From positions 1 through 58,186 of the forward strand of contig DUML01000083.1 in assembly GCA_012839895.1 (NCBI GenBank): 58,186 nucleotides of DNA, in the 5' to 3' direction. Below the pieces are notes generated by a model that saw nothing but the letters and a program-made list of their open reading frames with translations, was not told the origin of the DNA and searched no databases. The position numbers were made by a program, and so were the translations under genes. Below are positions 1 to 7,917 of the stretch, in pieces. This stretch comes from Peptococcaceae bacterium. Lineage in GTDB: Bacteria > Bacillota > Desulfitobacteriia > Desulfitobacteriales > Syntrophobotulaceae. The number at the start of each line of letters is the position of its first letter. The first letter of the stretch is position 1.

Positions 1-1
1 A

Positions 2-160
2 GTTGCTGGTTATGAACCTGGAGCACAGACTCCGGATTCTTATACTTTATTTTATAAAAGGCTATTTCAGACTGATCAGACTAGCTTAATTGATAAAGAT
101 CAAATCTGTTCAGCAATCCCTAAGTATATTTTGTCCTTGCTTGATAGCTATGGCTTCTGA
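2..160 (+). CDS. 3' end of an unrecognised protein (partial)
   Basis: Frame 2 is open from the window edge to a TGA at 158-160 and gives about 52 residues ending LLDSYGF. The composition (mixed charged and aromatic, no membrane segment) looks like the tail of a soluble protein, but I recognise no family. Its stop overlaps the likely ATG of the next gene at 150, which suggests a translationally coupled operon entering from the left. The start and most of the gene lie outside the window, so no function is proposed. Confidence 0.45.
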   Translation, partial: VAGYEPGAQTPDSYTLFYKRLFQTDQTSLIDKDQICSAIPKYILSLLDSYGF

Positions 161-776
161 AAAATTGGAAGGAAAATTGGAAGTTAAAACAATTGTGCTC
201 ATCCTTTTGGCCGTTTTTATTTATATTTCGCCTCTCCTTACTTACGCCACTATCGATCCTAAGATTTCTGACCAGAATTTCCGCAGGCTGGACCGGATTG
301 TGGAAGAAAGCGTCTATTCGCAAGGGAGCGCTTTTTTCGAGTATATGCCGGTTAAAGCTAAAACAGATATCCCCTATCTGGCCAAGCGGGAAAACAATGC
401 ACTGATAATTAGAGGAGAAGGAGAAATAACCAATGAGGTTAAAAATGGGACTAAGCTTTCATTTCGGGTTCGAACTACTACGGCTGCTTTAATAGAGCTT
501 CCATACCTTTATTATTTAGGCTGGGAAGCTGTCCTGGAATCTGAACAGGGACAAGGACAAGGAAAATATAAGCTTAAGGTTTTGGAATCTGCCAAAGGGT
601 TTGCCGCTTTGGAACTTCCCGCCGGAGCGGCAGGTACGGTTTCTGTCAGGTTCAAGGGAACTGCGCTTACCAGGCTGGCTTATTTGGTGTCGCTTTTTTC
701 GATGGTAGTATTCTTACTTGCCCTGATGAAAAACCGGCAGCGGAATAAGAGATATAAGAGGAGTTATAAGAGGTAA
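150..776 (+). CDS. YfhO-like membrane protein, C-terminal-type domain only
   Basis: About 208 residues: a hydrophobic segment near residues 13-34, an extracytoplasmic region, and a second membrane segment near the C-terminus before a basic tail rich in Arg and Lys. The motifs EYMP, then LPYLYYLGWEA, then LPAGAAGTVSVRFKGT before the last helix resemble the C-terminal periplasmic module of long YfhO-type multi-span membrane proteins implicated in cell-envelope glycosylation. Those proteins are usually much longer, so this is either a stand-alone derivative or a truncated gene. ATG 150 overlaps the previous gene by 11 bases; a TTG at 90 is also in frame and no clear ribosome site decides between them. 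It ends 8 bases from the convergent ggt stop. Confidence 0.55.
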   Translation: MASEKLEGKLEVKTIVLILLAVFIYISPLLTYATIDPKISDQNFRRLDRIVEESVYSQGSAFFEYMPVKAKTDIPYLAKRENNALIIRGEGEITNEVKNGTKLSFRVRTTTAALIELPYLYYLGWEAVLESEQGQGQGKYKLKVLESAKGFAALELPAGAAGTVSVRFKGTALTRLAYLVSLFSMVVFLLALMKNRQRNKRYKRSYKR

Positions 777-784
777 AAGCGAGG

Positions 785-2398
785 CTACCAAGCAGCCACC
801 GTCCCATCCGCTCGGGGCTCTGAGCCTCCCATGAGCACTCCGTCGGGAGAACGCCAGATGATCTGGCCGCGGCCAAATAGGGAGGTGTCTAAGGAGACTT
901 TGATTTCGTGGCCTTTGGCTGCTAAGCCATGGGCAAGGTGGGCGGGGAAATTTTGTTCAATTTTAATGTTCTTGCCTTTGACCCACATCCAGCGGGGAGC
1001 ATCCAAAGCTGCTTGAGGGTTCAAACCAAAGTCGATTGTATTCATTATTACCTGGACATGGCCTTGAGGCTGCATGAAAGCTCCCATCACCCCAAAGGGG
1101 CCTACTGCTTGGTTATCCTTGGTGAGGAAGCCGGGAATAATAGTGTGATAAGGCCGCTTGCCCGGAAGGAGGAAATTAGGGTGAGCGGGATCAAGGGAGA
1201 AATTATTGCCCCGGTTATGGAGGCTTATGCCGGTATCCGCTACCACGAGTCCTGAACCAAAACCGGTATAATTGCTTTGAATCATGGACACCATGTTGCC
1301 GTCACTGTCGGCAGTAGCCAAATAGACTGTCCCGCCTTTAGGAGGAGTACCGGGAAGGGGCTCCAGCGCCCGGTCTATAATTAGCCGGCGCCGTTCCTCG
1401 GCATAAGCATCGGAAAGCAAGTCTTTAACCTCTACCCGCATGGCGGAAGGTTCGGCAATGTAATGCAGTCCGTCGGCGAAGGCTAATTTCATGGATTCAA
1501 TTTGTTTGTGATAAGTGTCCAGGCTATCCTTTGCCGGAAAGTCAAAGCCTTTCAGGATATTTAAGGCCAGAAGGGCAACCAGGCCGTGGCCGTTGGGCGG
1601 GATCTCCCAGACATCATAGCCCCGGTAGTTGATACTGATAGGCTGAACCCATTCTGGTTTATATTGCTCTAAGTCTTCTTTTCTAAGGTAACCGTTAAAT
1701 TGGCGGGAAAAGGAATCTATTTTTTCAGCCAGGTTTCCCCGGTAGAAGGAAGAAGCTTTGCTTTCGGCTATTTCCTGTAAGGTATTGGCCATAGCCGGAG
1801 AGCTCCAAATTTCGCCGCTCAACGGGGCTCTCCCCCCGGGAGCGAAAGTGTCAAACCAGTGCTTATACTGTTCTCCTTTAAGGGTTTGACTGTAATGCTC
1901 ATAGGCTTTTTGCCAAGCCAGGCTGACTACGGGAGAAACCGGGAAGCCTTGCTCGGCGTAAGTTATGGCGGGCCTTAAGACCGTTGTTAAAGGAAGGCGG
2001 CCAAAGCGCTCGGACAAAGCCGCCCAGGCAGCGGGCGCTCCCGGGACGGTTACCGCTTCCCAACCTTGAAGAGGAACTTCTTTATATCCTTTTTGCAGGA
2101 GATCTTCACCGGAGAGTTTCTTTGGTGCCGGGCCGCTGGCATTTAAACCGTAAAGGCGGCTATTGGCCTCGGACCAGACTAGAGCAAAGGCGTCACCCCC
2201 TATCCCGTTGGAAGTAGGCTCTACTACCGTTAGGCAGGCGGCAGTGGCTATGGCGGCATCGATGGCATTACCGCCTTTTTTTAAAATTTCCATACCGGCC
2301 TGGGCGGCTAAGGGTTGAGAGGTGGCTACCATGCCATTTTTGGCATATACAGTCGGCCGGCGTGAGGGGTAAGGATGGTAATAAGGGTCATTGTTCAT
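785..2398 (-). CDS. ggt: Gamma-glutamyltransferase family protein (YwrD-like)
   Basis: A 537-residue Ntn-hydrolase of the gamma-glutamyltransferase family, which cleaves gamma-glutamyl bonds of glutathione-like compounds and transfers the glutamyl group. Signatures are GGNAIDAA near residue 42, NGIGGDAFALVW near residue 64, and GGTVYLATADSDGNMVS near residue 355, where the Thr after GG is the expected self-cleavage site and nucleophile. GGSEPRADGT closes the chain. No signal peptide is seen, so the enzyme is probably cytoplasmic like YwrD-type members. It begins at an ATG opposite the CarD gene and is transcribed alone; its stop faces the YfhO-like gene. The substrate is not predictable from sequence. 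Confidence 0.9.
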   Translation of the reverse strand: MNNDPYYHPYPSRRPTVYAKNGMVATSQPLAAQAGMEILKKGGNAIDAAIATAACLTVVEPTSNGIGGDAFALVWSEANSRLYGLNASGPAPKKLSGEDLLQKGYKEVPLQGWEAVTVPGAPAAWAALSERFGRLPLTTVLRPAITYAEQGFPVSPVVSLAWQKAYEHYSQTLKGEQYKHWFDTFAPGGRAPLSGEIWSSPAMANTLQEIAESKASSFYRGNLAEKIDSFSRQFNGYLRKEDLEQYKPEWVQPISINYRGYDVWEIPPNGHGLVALLALNILKGFDFPAKDSLDTYHKQIESMKLAFADGLHYIAEPSAMRVEVKDLLSDAYAEERRRLIIDRALEPLPGTPPKGGTVYLATADSDGNMVSMIQSNYTGFGSGLVVADTGISLHNRGNNFSLDPAHPNFLLPGKRPYHTIIPGFLTKDNQAVGPFGVMGAFMQPQGHVQVIMNTIDFGLNPQAALDAPRWMWVKGKNIKIEQNFPAHLAHGLAAKGHEIKVSLDTSLFGRGQIIWRSPDGVLMGGSEPRADGTVAAW

Positions 2399-2903
2399 GG
2401 TTCTTTTTAATCCTCCTCTGATTTAAAGCAACAATGTTTATTGAAATTTAAATAATGTATACTTATGTATATTTATTTACTAGTATTAATTCTTGCAAAA
2501 AAATTTTGTTTGCTGAAATTTATAAAATTAATGTTTATCATCCCTGATAGTGGTAGTAATATTATAAAGTAGATTACCTGTTGTTGCTTACCTTTGTGTG
2601 TTTTTTTATTTTTATCGGCAATATTGCCAATATCCCGCTCGTTACGGGTTTAATGGCTTCCTTTGTTAACAGCGGCCGTTAAGCAGATGAACTGCTCATA
2701 AAAGCCGTTCCTGCTTTATTTTTAAATCCTTGTCCAGTATATTATAGTTTTTTACTATTTTATATAGTATTTTGGCCTATTTTAGCGCTGTTTTAATTGC
2801 TCCAATTATTGACACGTCTTCTTTTGGTATGGTAAAATATAAAATTTTGTAAATTGTTAAATCTATGTTATAATAGATATACATACTAAAGGGGGCGGGC
2901 ATA
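2399..2903. other. 505-base AT-rich divergent intergenic region
   Basis: This separates ggt (leftward) from the CarD gene (rightward). I see no coding frame with a ribosome site. The right end holds two candidate sigma-A promoters for the CarD gene (2809-2838 and 2847-2874). The rest is AT-rich without a convincing hairpin or riboswitch. Confidence 0.5.
2809..2838 (+). promoter_or_regulatory. Candidate sigma-A promoter for the CarD gene
   Basis: TTGACA at 2809-2814 and TAAAAT at 2833-2838 with an 18-base spacer, about 65 bases before the GTG start. A second, weaker candidate (TTGTAA 2847-2852, 16-base spacer, TATAAT 2869-2874) lies closer to the gene; either or both may be used. Confidence 0.55.
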
Positions 2904-3410
2904 GTGTTTCAAGTTGGCGATATGATTTTTTATCCCATGCATGGAGCGGGTTTGATTGAAGCTATTGAGGAAAAAGAGATATTAGGGGAGCGCAAACTCT
3001 ACTATATTTTTAATATACCTTCGAAAAATGTGCAAATTATGGTTCCTGTTGATAAGGCTTCTGAGTATGGAATGCGCCGGGCAGTTTCACCGGAAACCTT
3101 GGATGAAATACTTGCAGGTTTTTATTCCGGCAATACGGATCCGGATATCTATGATAACCAAAGGTATTGTATAAGCGTAAATAAAACGAAAATAAAAAGT
3201 GGAGATATATATCAAATTACGGAAATAATCCGTGACTTGGTGCGTAAAAGCAAGAAAAATAAATTATGCATCGAAGACCGCAATATGCTTGATAGCGCCC
3301 GCCAAATCCTAATCAGCGAAGTTGCCCAAGTCAAAGGAATCGACGAGGAAGAGGCAGGAAATCTTTTGGATGAAGTAATTGAGCGGGAGGAAAAGATCGC
3401 CGGTCTTTAA
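2904..3410 (+). CDS. CarD/CdnL-family transcription regulator
   Basis: A 168-residue protein with the N-terminal CarD/RID (TRCF-like) beta domain: FQVGDMIFYPMHGAGLIEAIEEKE, then a YYIFNIPSKN strand and MVPVDKA, followed by an alpha-helical C-terminal half. CarD/CdnL proteins bind the RNA polymerase beta subunit and stabilise open complexes at many promoters. GTG 2904 is preceded by a purine-rich GGGGGCGGG site at suitable spacing. The gene is monocistronic: promoters lie upstream and a terminator hairpin follows. The length fits the family. Family placement is firm; the regulated genes cannot be inferred. Confidence 0.85.
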   Translation: MFQVGDMIFYPMHGAGLIEAIEEKEILGERKLYYIFNIPSKNVQIMVPVDKASEYGMRRAVSPETLDEILAGFYSGNTDPDIYDNQRYCISVNKTKIKSGDIYQITEIIRDLVRKSKKNKLCIEDRNMLDSARQILISEVAQVKGIDEEEAGNLLDEVIEREEKIAGL

Positions 3411-3452
3411 AATCTATTTTTAGCTTTTCCTGACAGGCTGTTATCGTAAAAG

Positions 3453-3484
3453 ACCTTCCTGGGCTATATCCGGGAAGGTTTTTT
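3453..3484 (+). terminator. Rho-independent terminator after the CarD gene
   Basis: ACCTTCC and GGAAGGT arms around a short loop, followed by TTTTTT, about 45 bases after the CarD stop codon. Confidence 0.8.
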
Positions 3485-3601
3485 GGTTTCTTTGATGAGG
3501 AATAATTAATTCTTTACTTGCGAACACTTTTTACAAACAAAGCGGGTTTGTTATGCGGAGCAAATCTTCTGATTGAAAAAAATGATGGGAGGCTTTTTAG
3601 G

Positions 3602-4816
3602 ATGAGTGAGTATATTAATAACCGGGAATACAGGCAAAAGGCTTTAAAAGAGTTAATAATGGAGCTGCATAAAGGGAAAAAGCCGGAAGAAGTAAAAGCT
3701 AAGTTCCAAGAACTTTTCGAAGGAGTGGCTGCTTCGGAGATCGCGGAAATGGAACAAAACTTAATCATGGAAGGCATGCCGGTTGAAGAAGTTCAGCGGC
3801 TTTGCGATGTACACGCCGCATTCTTTAAGGGTTCCATCGAAGATATCCATAAACCGTCTCCCCTAACCGAGATTCCTGGACATCCGCTGAATACATTTAA
3901 AATTGAAAATGAGGCTTTAGAAAAATATATTGAGGGCACGGTTAAAAAGAATATTGAAAGGTTCAAGCAGGACAATAGTACCGCCAATAAGAATGCCCTC
4001 TTGCATGACTTTAATACCTTATGGGATGTGGACAAACATTACTCCCGCAAAGAAAATCTCTTATTCCCTTACCTGGAAAAGTATGGTATAACTGCCCCGC
4101 CTAAAGTAATGTGGGGAGTGGATGATGAGATCAGGGCAGCGATTAAAGAAGTAAGAAGCCTACTGAACACTCAGGCTCCTCCCAAGGAAACTGTTCAAAA
4201 AGCTGAAGAAGCCGTTACCAAAATCCTGGATATGATTTTTAAAGAGACAAATATTTTATTTCCTATGGCGCAGGATACTTTGAGCGAAGACGAGTGGCTG
4301 GAAATTGAGAAGGAAAGCGATGATATCGGCTATTGCCTGGTAGGACCGAAGAAAAAGTGGAGTCCGGTCAGAGTGGATGTCCGGGCTAAAGAAGAACAGC
4401 AGAATCCGAAAGGATATTTAAAACTCGATACAGGTATTCTTTCTTCCCAAGAAATTAACGAAATTTTAAAAACTTTGCCAATCGACATAACCTTTGTTGA
4501 TAAGGATGACATCGTTAAATACTTTTCCCAGGGCAAAGAAAGAATTTTTGCCCGGACGAAAGCAGTTATCGGCAGGAATGTGCAGAATTGTCATCCCCCC
4601 GGCAGTGTGACTGTTGTTAAGAAAATGCTCGAAGATTTTAAAGCCGGTAATAAGGACAGCGAGGAATTTTGGTTGAGACTGGGCGAAGTCTATGTCTATA
4701 TCCGTTATTTTGCCGTTCGGGATGAGAATGGCAACTATCTTGGAACTTTGGAAGTTACCCAGAATATCCAACCCATTCAGGAAATCAAAGGAGAAAAGAG
4801 GCTTTTGTCCGATTAA
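3602..4816 (+). CDS. DUF438 protein with hemerythrin-like and PAS domains
   Basis: About 404 residues from ATG 3602, which has GGAGG ten bases upstream; the frame extends further 5' but has no better start. The N-terminal ~95 residues match DUF438 (EYRQKALKELIMELHKGK onward). A hemerythrin-type HHE four-helix region with conserved His and Glu follows (HDFNTLWDVDKHYSRKEN, ETNILFPMA). The C-terminal ~110 residues form a PAS domain (LPIDITFVDKDDIVKYFS, IGRNVQNCHPPGS, VRDENGNYLGTLEVTQ). Such proteins are thought to sense oxygen, NO or redox state through a di-iron centre and are common in anaerobes. The DUF1858 gene just downstream is its usual partner. Confidence 0.85.
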   Translation: MSEYINNREYRQKALKELIMELHKGKKPEEVKAKFQELFEGVAASEIAEMEQNLIMEGMPVEEVQRLCDVHAAFFKGSIEDIHKPSPLTEIPGHPLNTFKIENEALEKYIEGTVKKNIERFKQDNSTANKNALLHDFNTLWDVDKHYSRKENLLFPYLEKYGITAPPKVMWGVDDEIRAAIKEVRSLLNTQAPPKETVQKAEEAVTKILDMIFKETNILFPMAQDTLSEDEWLEIEKESDDIGYCLVGPKKKWSPVRVDVRAKEEQQNPKGYLKLDTGILSSQEINEILKTLPIDITFVDKDDIVKYFSQGKERIFARTKAVIGRNVQNCHPPGSVTVVKKMLEDFKAGNKDSEEFWLRLGEVYVYIRYFAVRDENGNYLGTLEVTQNIQPIQEIKGEKRLLSD

Positions 4817-4933
4817 AATATTTCGGCCCGCAAAAGGGCCGTTCTAAATTGAAGTTTCAAACTGGAATATGCTGTTGTATTTGAAAGCAGCATTTGAACA
4901 GGCTTCAGAAAATATAAGCGGGAGAGTGCTAAC

Positions 4934-5167
4934 GTGAGCAGAGTGATAGACTTTTCTAAGACTGTTTATGAGCTCAGCAGAGAAAATCCTGAAGTAATTG
5001 AAATAATGAAAGATATCGGTTTTGAAAGCATTGTCAATCCGGGAATGCTCAATACCGTCGGTAGGATTATGACTATCCCCAAAGGAGCTGCACTGAAAGG
5101 TATCAGTGTGGAAAGGATTAAAGAAGCTTTCCAGCAAAAAGGTTACCTGGTGGTTGAATATCATTAA
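4934..5167 (+). CDS. DUF1858 domain protein
   Basis: A 77-residue protein that is almost entirely one DUF1858 domain: an N-terminal VIDFSKTVYELSRENPEVIEIM helix and an IGFESIVNPGMLNTVGRIMT core. This small helical domain occurs alone or joined to DUF438/hemerythrin proteins and hybrid-cluster-type redox proteins. GTG 4934 follows a GGGAGAG site. It lies 117 bases after the DUF438/PAS gene in the same direction, a recurrent pairing that suggests a joint redox- or NO-related role; the biochemical function is unknown. Confidence 0.8.
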   Translation: MSRVIDFSKTVYELSRENPEVIEIMKDIGFESIVNPGMLNTVGRIMTIPKGAALKGISVERIKEAFQQKGYLVVEYH

Positions 5168-5187
5168 TCAATAATCAATAGTCAGTA

Positions 5188-5513
5188 TTAATGCTTTTCT
5201 TTTTCCTCCCTTTCATTTCGGACCTGACTGTGGAAGATTGTTTCGTTGCTTAATTCCTTAGGGCGGGATTTAACTTGAGAAATTACTTCTTTTACTCCCC
5301 TGGCTTTGGCTGCTGCTTCTTTGGCAGCCTTTATTTCTTCCTTGTCGTCGGAATTACCTACCAAAAAGACCTTGCCATGGATACTTTTGGCTCCAGCTGG
5401 ACTTCCCCCTCATTGACATCAACGTTTATGTCGTAGAGTTTATGAAGCTCCTGGTCTTTGGCAATAGCCTTTTCTACTCGCTCTTTTAATTGCTTATCTT
5501 TGGGATTGGACAT
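5188..5513 (-). pseudogene. BON-domain protein gene broken by a frameshift
   Basis: On the minus strand an ATG at 5513 with a good AAGGAG site opens MSNPKDKQLKERVEKAIAKD and runs to INVDVNEGEVQLE, then hits a stop. One base out of frame the same strand continues SIHGKVFLVGNSDDKEEIKAAK to a TAA at 5188. Together the pieces give one BON domain (a small lipid- or polysaccharide-binding fold) of about 108 residues, with the break near 5390-5405. The total of 326 bases is one short of a whole number of codons, so a single lost base explains it. It may be a true pseudogene or a sequencing error. Confidence 0.75.
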
Positions 5514-5596
5514 TTTGATTGCTCCTTTTTGAAAATACTTGTCTTTATTATTATCCCCGCTGAGATAAATACTATTATGCTCTGGTACCTCAAAAA

Positions 5597-5627
5597 AACC
5601 CCCTTCATATTATAAGCAGAGGGGGTT
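5597..5627 (+). promoter_or_regulatory. Inverted repeat covering the ymaF ribosome-binding site
   Basis: AACCCCC at 5597-5603 and GGGGGTT at 5621-5627 are perfect complements around a 17-base loop. The right arm is the only Shine-Dalgarno sequence for the ATG at 5631, so the hairpin in mRNA would mask it. Read on the other strand the same repeat ends in a run of T and would look like a terminator. Confidence 0.6.
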
Positions 5628-5630
5628 AGT

Positions 5631-5951
5631 ATGATGGACAATAAGAGGAAAAGGAGTCCGCTGGATCACAATCATGGCAGTTCTACCCATACTTCTTGTG
5701 ACTATAATCACGCTCATCAATGTCTGGATGTTTCCGGGCCGGCAATACCCGCGGGGGAAAGCCATGTTCATTACTCCGAGAATTGGGTTGTATATGAGCA
5801 CGGCCATGCTCATTATTACCAGGCAACTTCCGGCCCTGCCATTCCGACGGCTAATGGTTGGCATGTTCATTACTGGGACTTCTATACCACAGTAAATAAT
5901 GGTCACTGCCACCATGTCCAGGGATTGGATATGCCTGCACCCGGCATTTAG
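5631..5951 (+). CDS. ymaF: YmaF-family histidine-rich protein
   Basis: A 106-residue soluble protein with very many His and aromatic residues, built from three imperfect repeats of the type GPAIPxGxxHVHYxxxxxxxxxGHxHxY (near residues 35-62, 67-93 and beyond). This pattern defines the YmaF family, named from a Bacillus gene of unknown function. The clustered His residues suggest metal binding, which is inference. The start is an ATG-ATG pair directly after a GGGGGTT ribosome site that lies in the arm of a hairpin. The gene stands alone and is followed by a terminator. It is similar in length to other members. Confidence 0.85.
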   Translation: MMDNKRKRSPLDHNHGSSTHTSCDYNHAHQCLDVSGPAIPAGESHVHYSENWVVYEHGHAHYYQATSGPAIPTANGWHVHYWDFYTTVNNGHCHHVQGLDMPAPGI

Positions 5952-5991
5952 CATTGTTTTTAACATAGGTAAAAAGGGGCAGGAAATTTTA

Positions 5992-6027
5992 CCTTGAGTT
6001 GGCGCTTTTGCCGACCTCAGGGTTTTT
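5992..6027 (+). terminator. Rho-independent terminator after ymaF
   Basis: CCTTGAG at 5992-5998 pairs with CTCAGGG at 6016-6022 (one G-U pair), with an inner GGC/GCC step, followed by TTTTT. Confidence 0.7.
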
Positions 6028-6258
6028 GTTTTATAAAATTTTTAGCTAAGCAATATATCGATAATATTAGGTAAGCATCTTGCCAAAATACATATTTTTG
6101 GTAAAATCGATTTCAGCACTTCGAGGGAAATTATTCTTAAGCCGGATTATTAAATTTTAGAACTCGCTTCATATTAATATTAGCCGTATTGGCATATTAG
6201 TTCTGAAGAAAAGTTATTATCATCTAAATTATCCGGAAAATAAGCGGAAAGGGACAGC

Positions 6259-7188
6259 ATGAAAAAATATCAAACCTACCAGGTTGAGCAAGAACATCAG
6301 AGCTTAACGGTGGAGCAATATCTGAAAACAGTTCTGCACTATTCAGGCAGAAAAATACAAAAACTTACCAGGTTAAAGGGAATCTTTTTAAATCAGCGCC
6401 CGGTCTTCCTTCAGAAGAAATTAAAGGCTGGGGATATTTTAAATGTTCTTGTGTTGGAAGACAGAACCTATGGCGTTACCCCGCAGGAGGGTACCGTAGA
6501 CATTTTATGGGAAGATTCCAAGGTTATTGTTTTAAACAAGCCCTCCGGTATCTTGGTTCATCCTGCCGGTCAAACCCCCCGGGGAACCTTGGCCAATTAT
6601 TTGGCTTACTATTTTCAGGAGAAAGGAGAACTCCTGACCATTCGTCCTCTCCATCGTTTGGACAGGGATACTTCCGGTTGTGTTGTTTTCGCCAAAGATG
6701 CTCAGACTCAAACCCTACTGGAGCAACAAATGCACGACGGAAGATTTAAACGGACTTATTTAGGCGTGGTCCAAGGCAAGCTTGATCCACCGGAAGGAAT
6801 AATTGACCTTCCTATTGGGAAGCACAAGACCAAACCTAATCGTCGGGCTGTCCAGGAGGAGGGTGTAAAAGCGGTAACTTATTATAGGACTCTAAAAGTT
6901 TTTGAGCAGGGTTTAGCCGGGCAAGGGGAAGCTTTGGAGCTTTCCTTGCTGGAACTAAAATTGGAGAGTGGCAGGACACACCAAATTCGGGTGCATCTCG
7001 CCCATCTTGGCCACCCGCTGCTCGGGGATAGAATGTATGGCCAACGATCCTCTTTGATTGCACGCCAAGCATTGCATGCCGGAGCGGTGACTTTTGAACA
7101 TCCCCAAAAGGGAATAGAGATTAATGTTCAAGCTCCTTTACCTAATGATATGAAGAAATTATTTTGTCCCGAGGACTTGGAATTTTAG
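6259..7188 (+). CDS. RluA-family 23S rRNA pseudouridine synthase
   Basis: A 309-residue enzyme with an N-terminal S4-like RNA-binding segment (residues ~15-75) and an RluA catalytic domain. The catalytic motif HRLDRDTSGCVVFAK near residue 132 contains the nucleophilic Asp. LRLESGRTHQIRVH-like and GHPLLGDRMYG motifs follow near residues 235-260. It would isomerise uridines to pseudouridine in 23S rRNA; whether it acts as RluD or another member cannot be decided. ATG 6259 has an AAAGGGA site. The Rrf2-type regulator begins 37 bases after it, so the two may be cotranscribed. Confidence 0.88.
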   Translation: MKKYQTYQVEQEHQSLTVEQYLKTVLHYSGRKIQKLTRLKGIFLNQRPVFLQKKLKAGDILNVLVLEDRTYGVTPQEGTVDILWEDSKVIVLNKPSGILVHPAGQTPRGTLANYLAYYFQEKGELLTIRPLHRLDRDTSGCVVFAKDAQTQTLLEQQMHDGRFKRTYLGVVQGKLDPPEGIIDLPIGKHKTKPNRRAVQEEGVKAVTYYRTLKVFEQGLAGQGEALELSLLELKLESGRTHQIRVHLAHLGHPLLGDRMYGQRSSLIARQALHAGAVTFEHPQKGIEINVQAPLPNDMKKLFCPEDLEF

Positions 7189-7225
7189 CAAATGCGAGAA
7201 GGGTATACAGAAAGAAGGGAAAGCC

Positions 7226-7675
7226 TTGAAATTATCGACAAAAGGCAGGTATGGGGTTAGAGCGATTTTAGACATTGCTCTTAATCAGCATACAGGGCCG
7301 GTTACCATTCACAGTATAGCCGAGAGGCAGGGGATATCGGAACGTTACCTGGAACAACTTTTGCTTACCCTGAAAAAGAATAATCTGATCAAGAGTATAC
7401 GGGGGTTCCAGGGAGGTTATGTGCTTAATGACGAACCCCAGGCTATAAGGGTTGGCGATGTAGTGAGAGCCTTGGAGGGCTCTCTGGCTCCTGTGGATTG
7501 TGTTGATAAGAATTCGCACCAAACCTGTGACCGCCAGGCATTTTGTGCAACGAAAATGGTTTGGGAGGACCTGGCAAATGCCATAAATAAAGTTTTGGAC
7601 TCTTATACAATAGAAGATCTGGTTTTAGAAACTAAAAGGCTCCAGGAAAACTCTTACGATAATTATTGCATTTAA
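7226..7675 (+). CDS. Rrf2-family regulator (CymR/IscR-like) with three cysteines
   Basis: A 149-residue winged-helix protein. MKLSTKGRYGVRAILDIA and ISERYLEQLLLTLKKNNLIKS carry the DNA-binding helices; IRGFQGGYVL and RVGDVVRALEG are the typical Rrf2 wing and linker. Like Bacillus CymR it ends VLDSYTIEDL and lies next to cysK. Unlike that protein it has three Cys in C-x9-C-x6-C spacing near residues 93-110, the region where IscR holds an iron-sulfur cluster. It could therefore sense cysteine status, Fe-S status or both. The start is TTG 7226 after a GAAGGG site. A perfect palindrome before cysK is a plausible target. Confidence 0.85.
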   Translation: MKLSTKGRYGVRAILDIALNQHTGPVTIHSIAERQGISERYLEQLLLTLKKNNLIKSIRGFQGGYVLNDEPQAIRVGDVVRALEGSLAPVDCVDKNSHQTCDRQAFCATKMVWEDLANAINKVLDSYTIEDLVLETKRLQENSYDNYCI

Positions 7676-7832
7676 AATTACTGCCTGCTCTTCCTTTCCA
7701 GGGAACGGTTTTCTTTCTCAAGGCCTGAGTTGTCTTAACACAAGAAAAGTTCAAGTTAATGCATGCTTAAGCTGGATAGATGTACCTCTTAAACTGGGAA
7801 GATGTACCTTAATAAAAAAAGAATATGGCTTC

Positions 7833-7861
7833 TTGACAAATGAATAAGAATAAAATAATCT
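7833..7861 (+). promoter_or_regulatory. Candidate cysK promoter
   Basis: A perfect TTGACA at 7833-7838, a 17-base spacer and a weak TAATCT at 7856-7861, about 57 bases before the cysK start. A poor -10 element with a good -35 would suit a regulated promoter. Confidence 0.45.
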
Positions 7862-7879
7862 TAGAACATAGTCTACAAA

Positions 7880-7898
7880 ATCTATAGGGATTATAGAT
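7880..7898. promoter_or_regulatory. Palindromic operator candidate upstream of cysK
   Basis: ATCTATA and TATAGAT are perfect complements around GGGAT. The site sits just downstream of the likely transcription start and before the AAGGAGGA ribosome site, a usual place for a repressor. The neighbouring Rrf2/CymR-like protein is the obvious candidate to bind it. Confidence 0.5.
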
Positions 7899-7917
7899 AT
7901 TTAAGGAGGAACTAAAA

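Noticed and set aside
4466-4771. 101-residue minus-strand frame in the DUF438 gene
   Set aside because: Shadow of the PAS domain coding sequence; no ribosome site.
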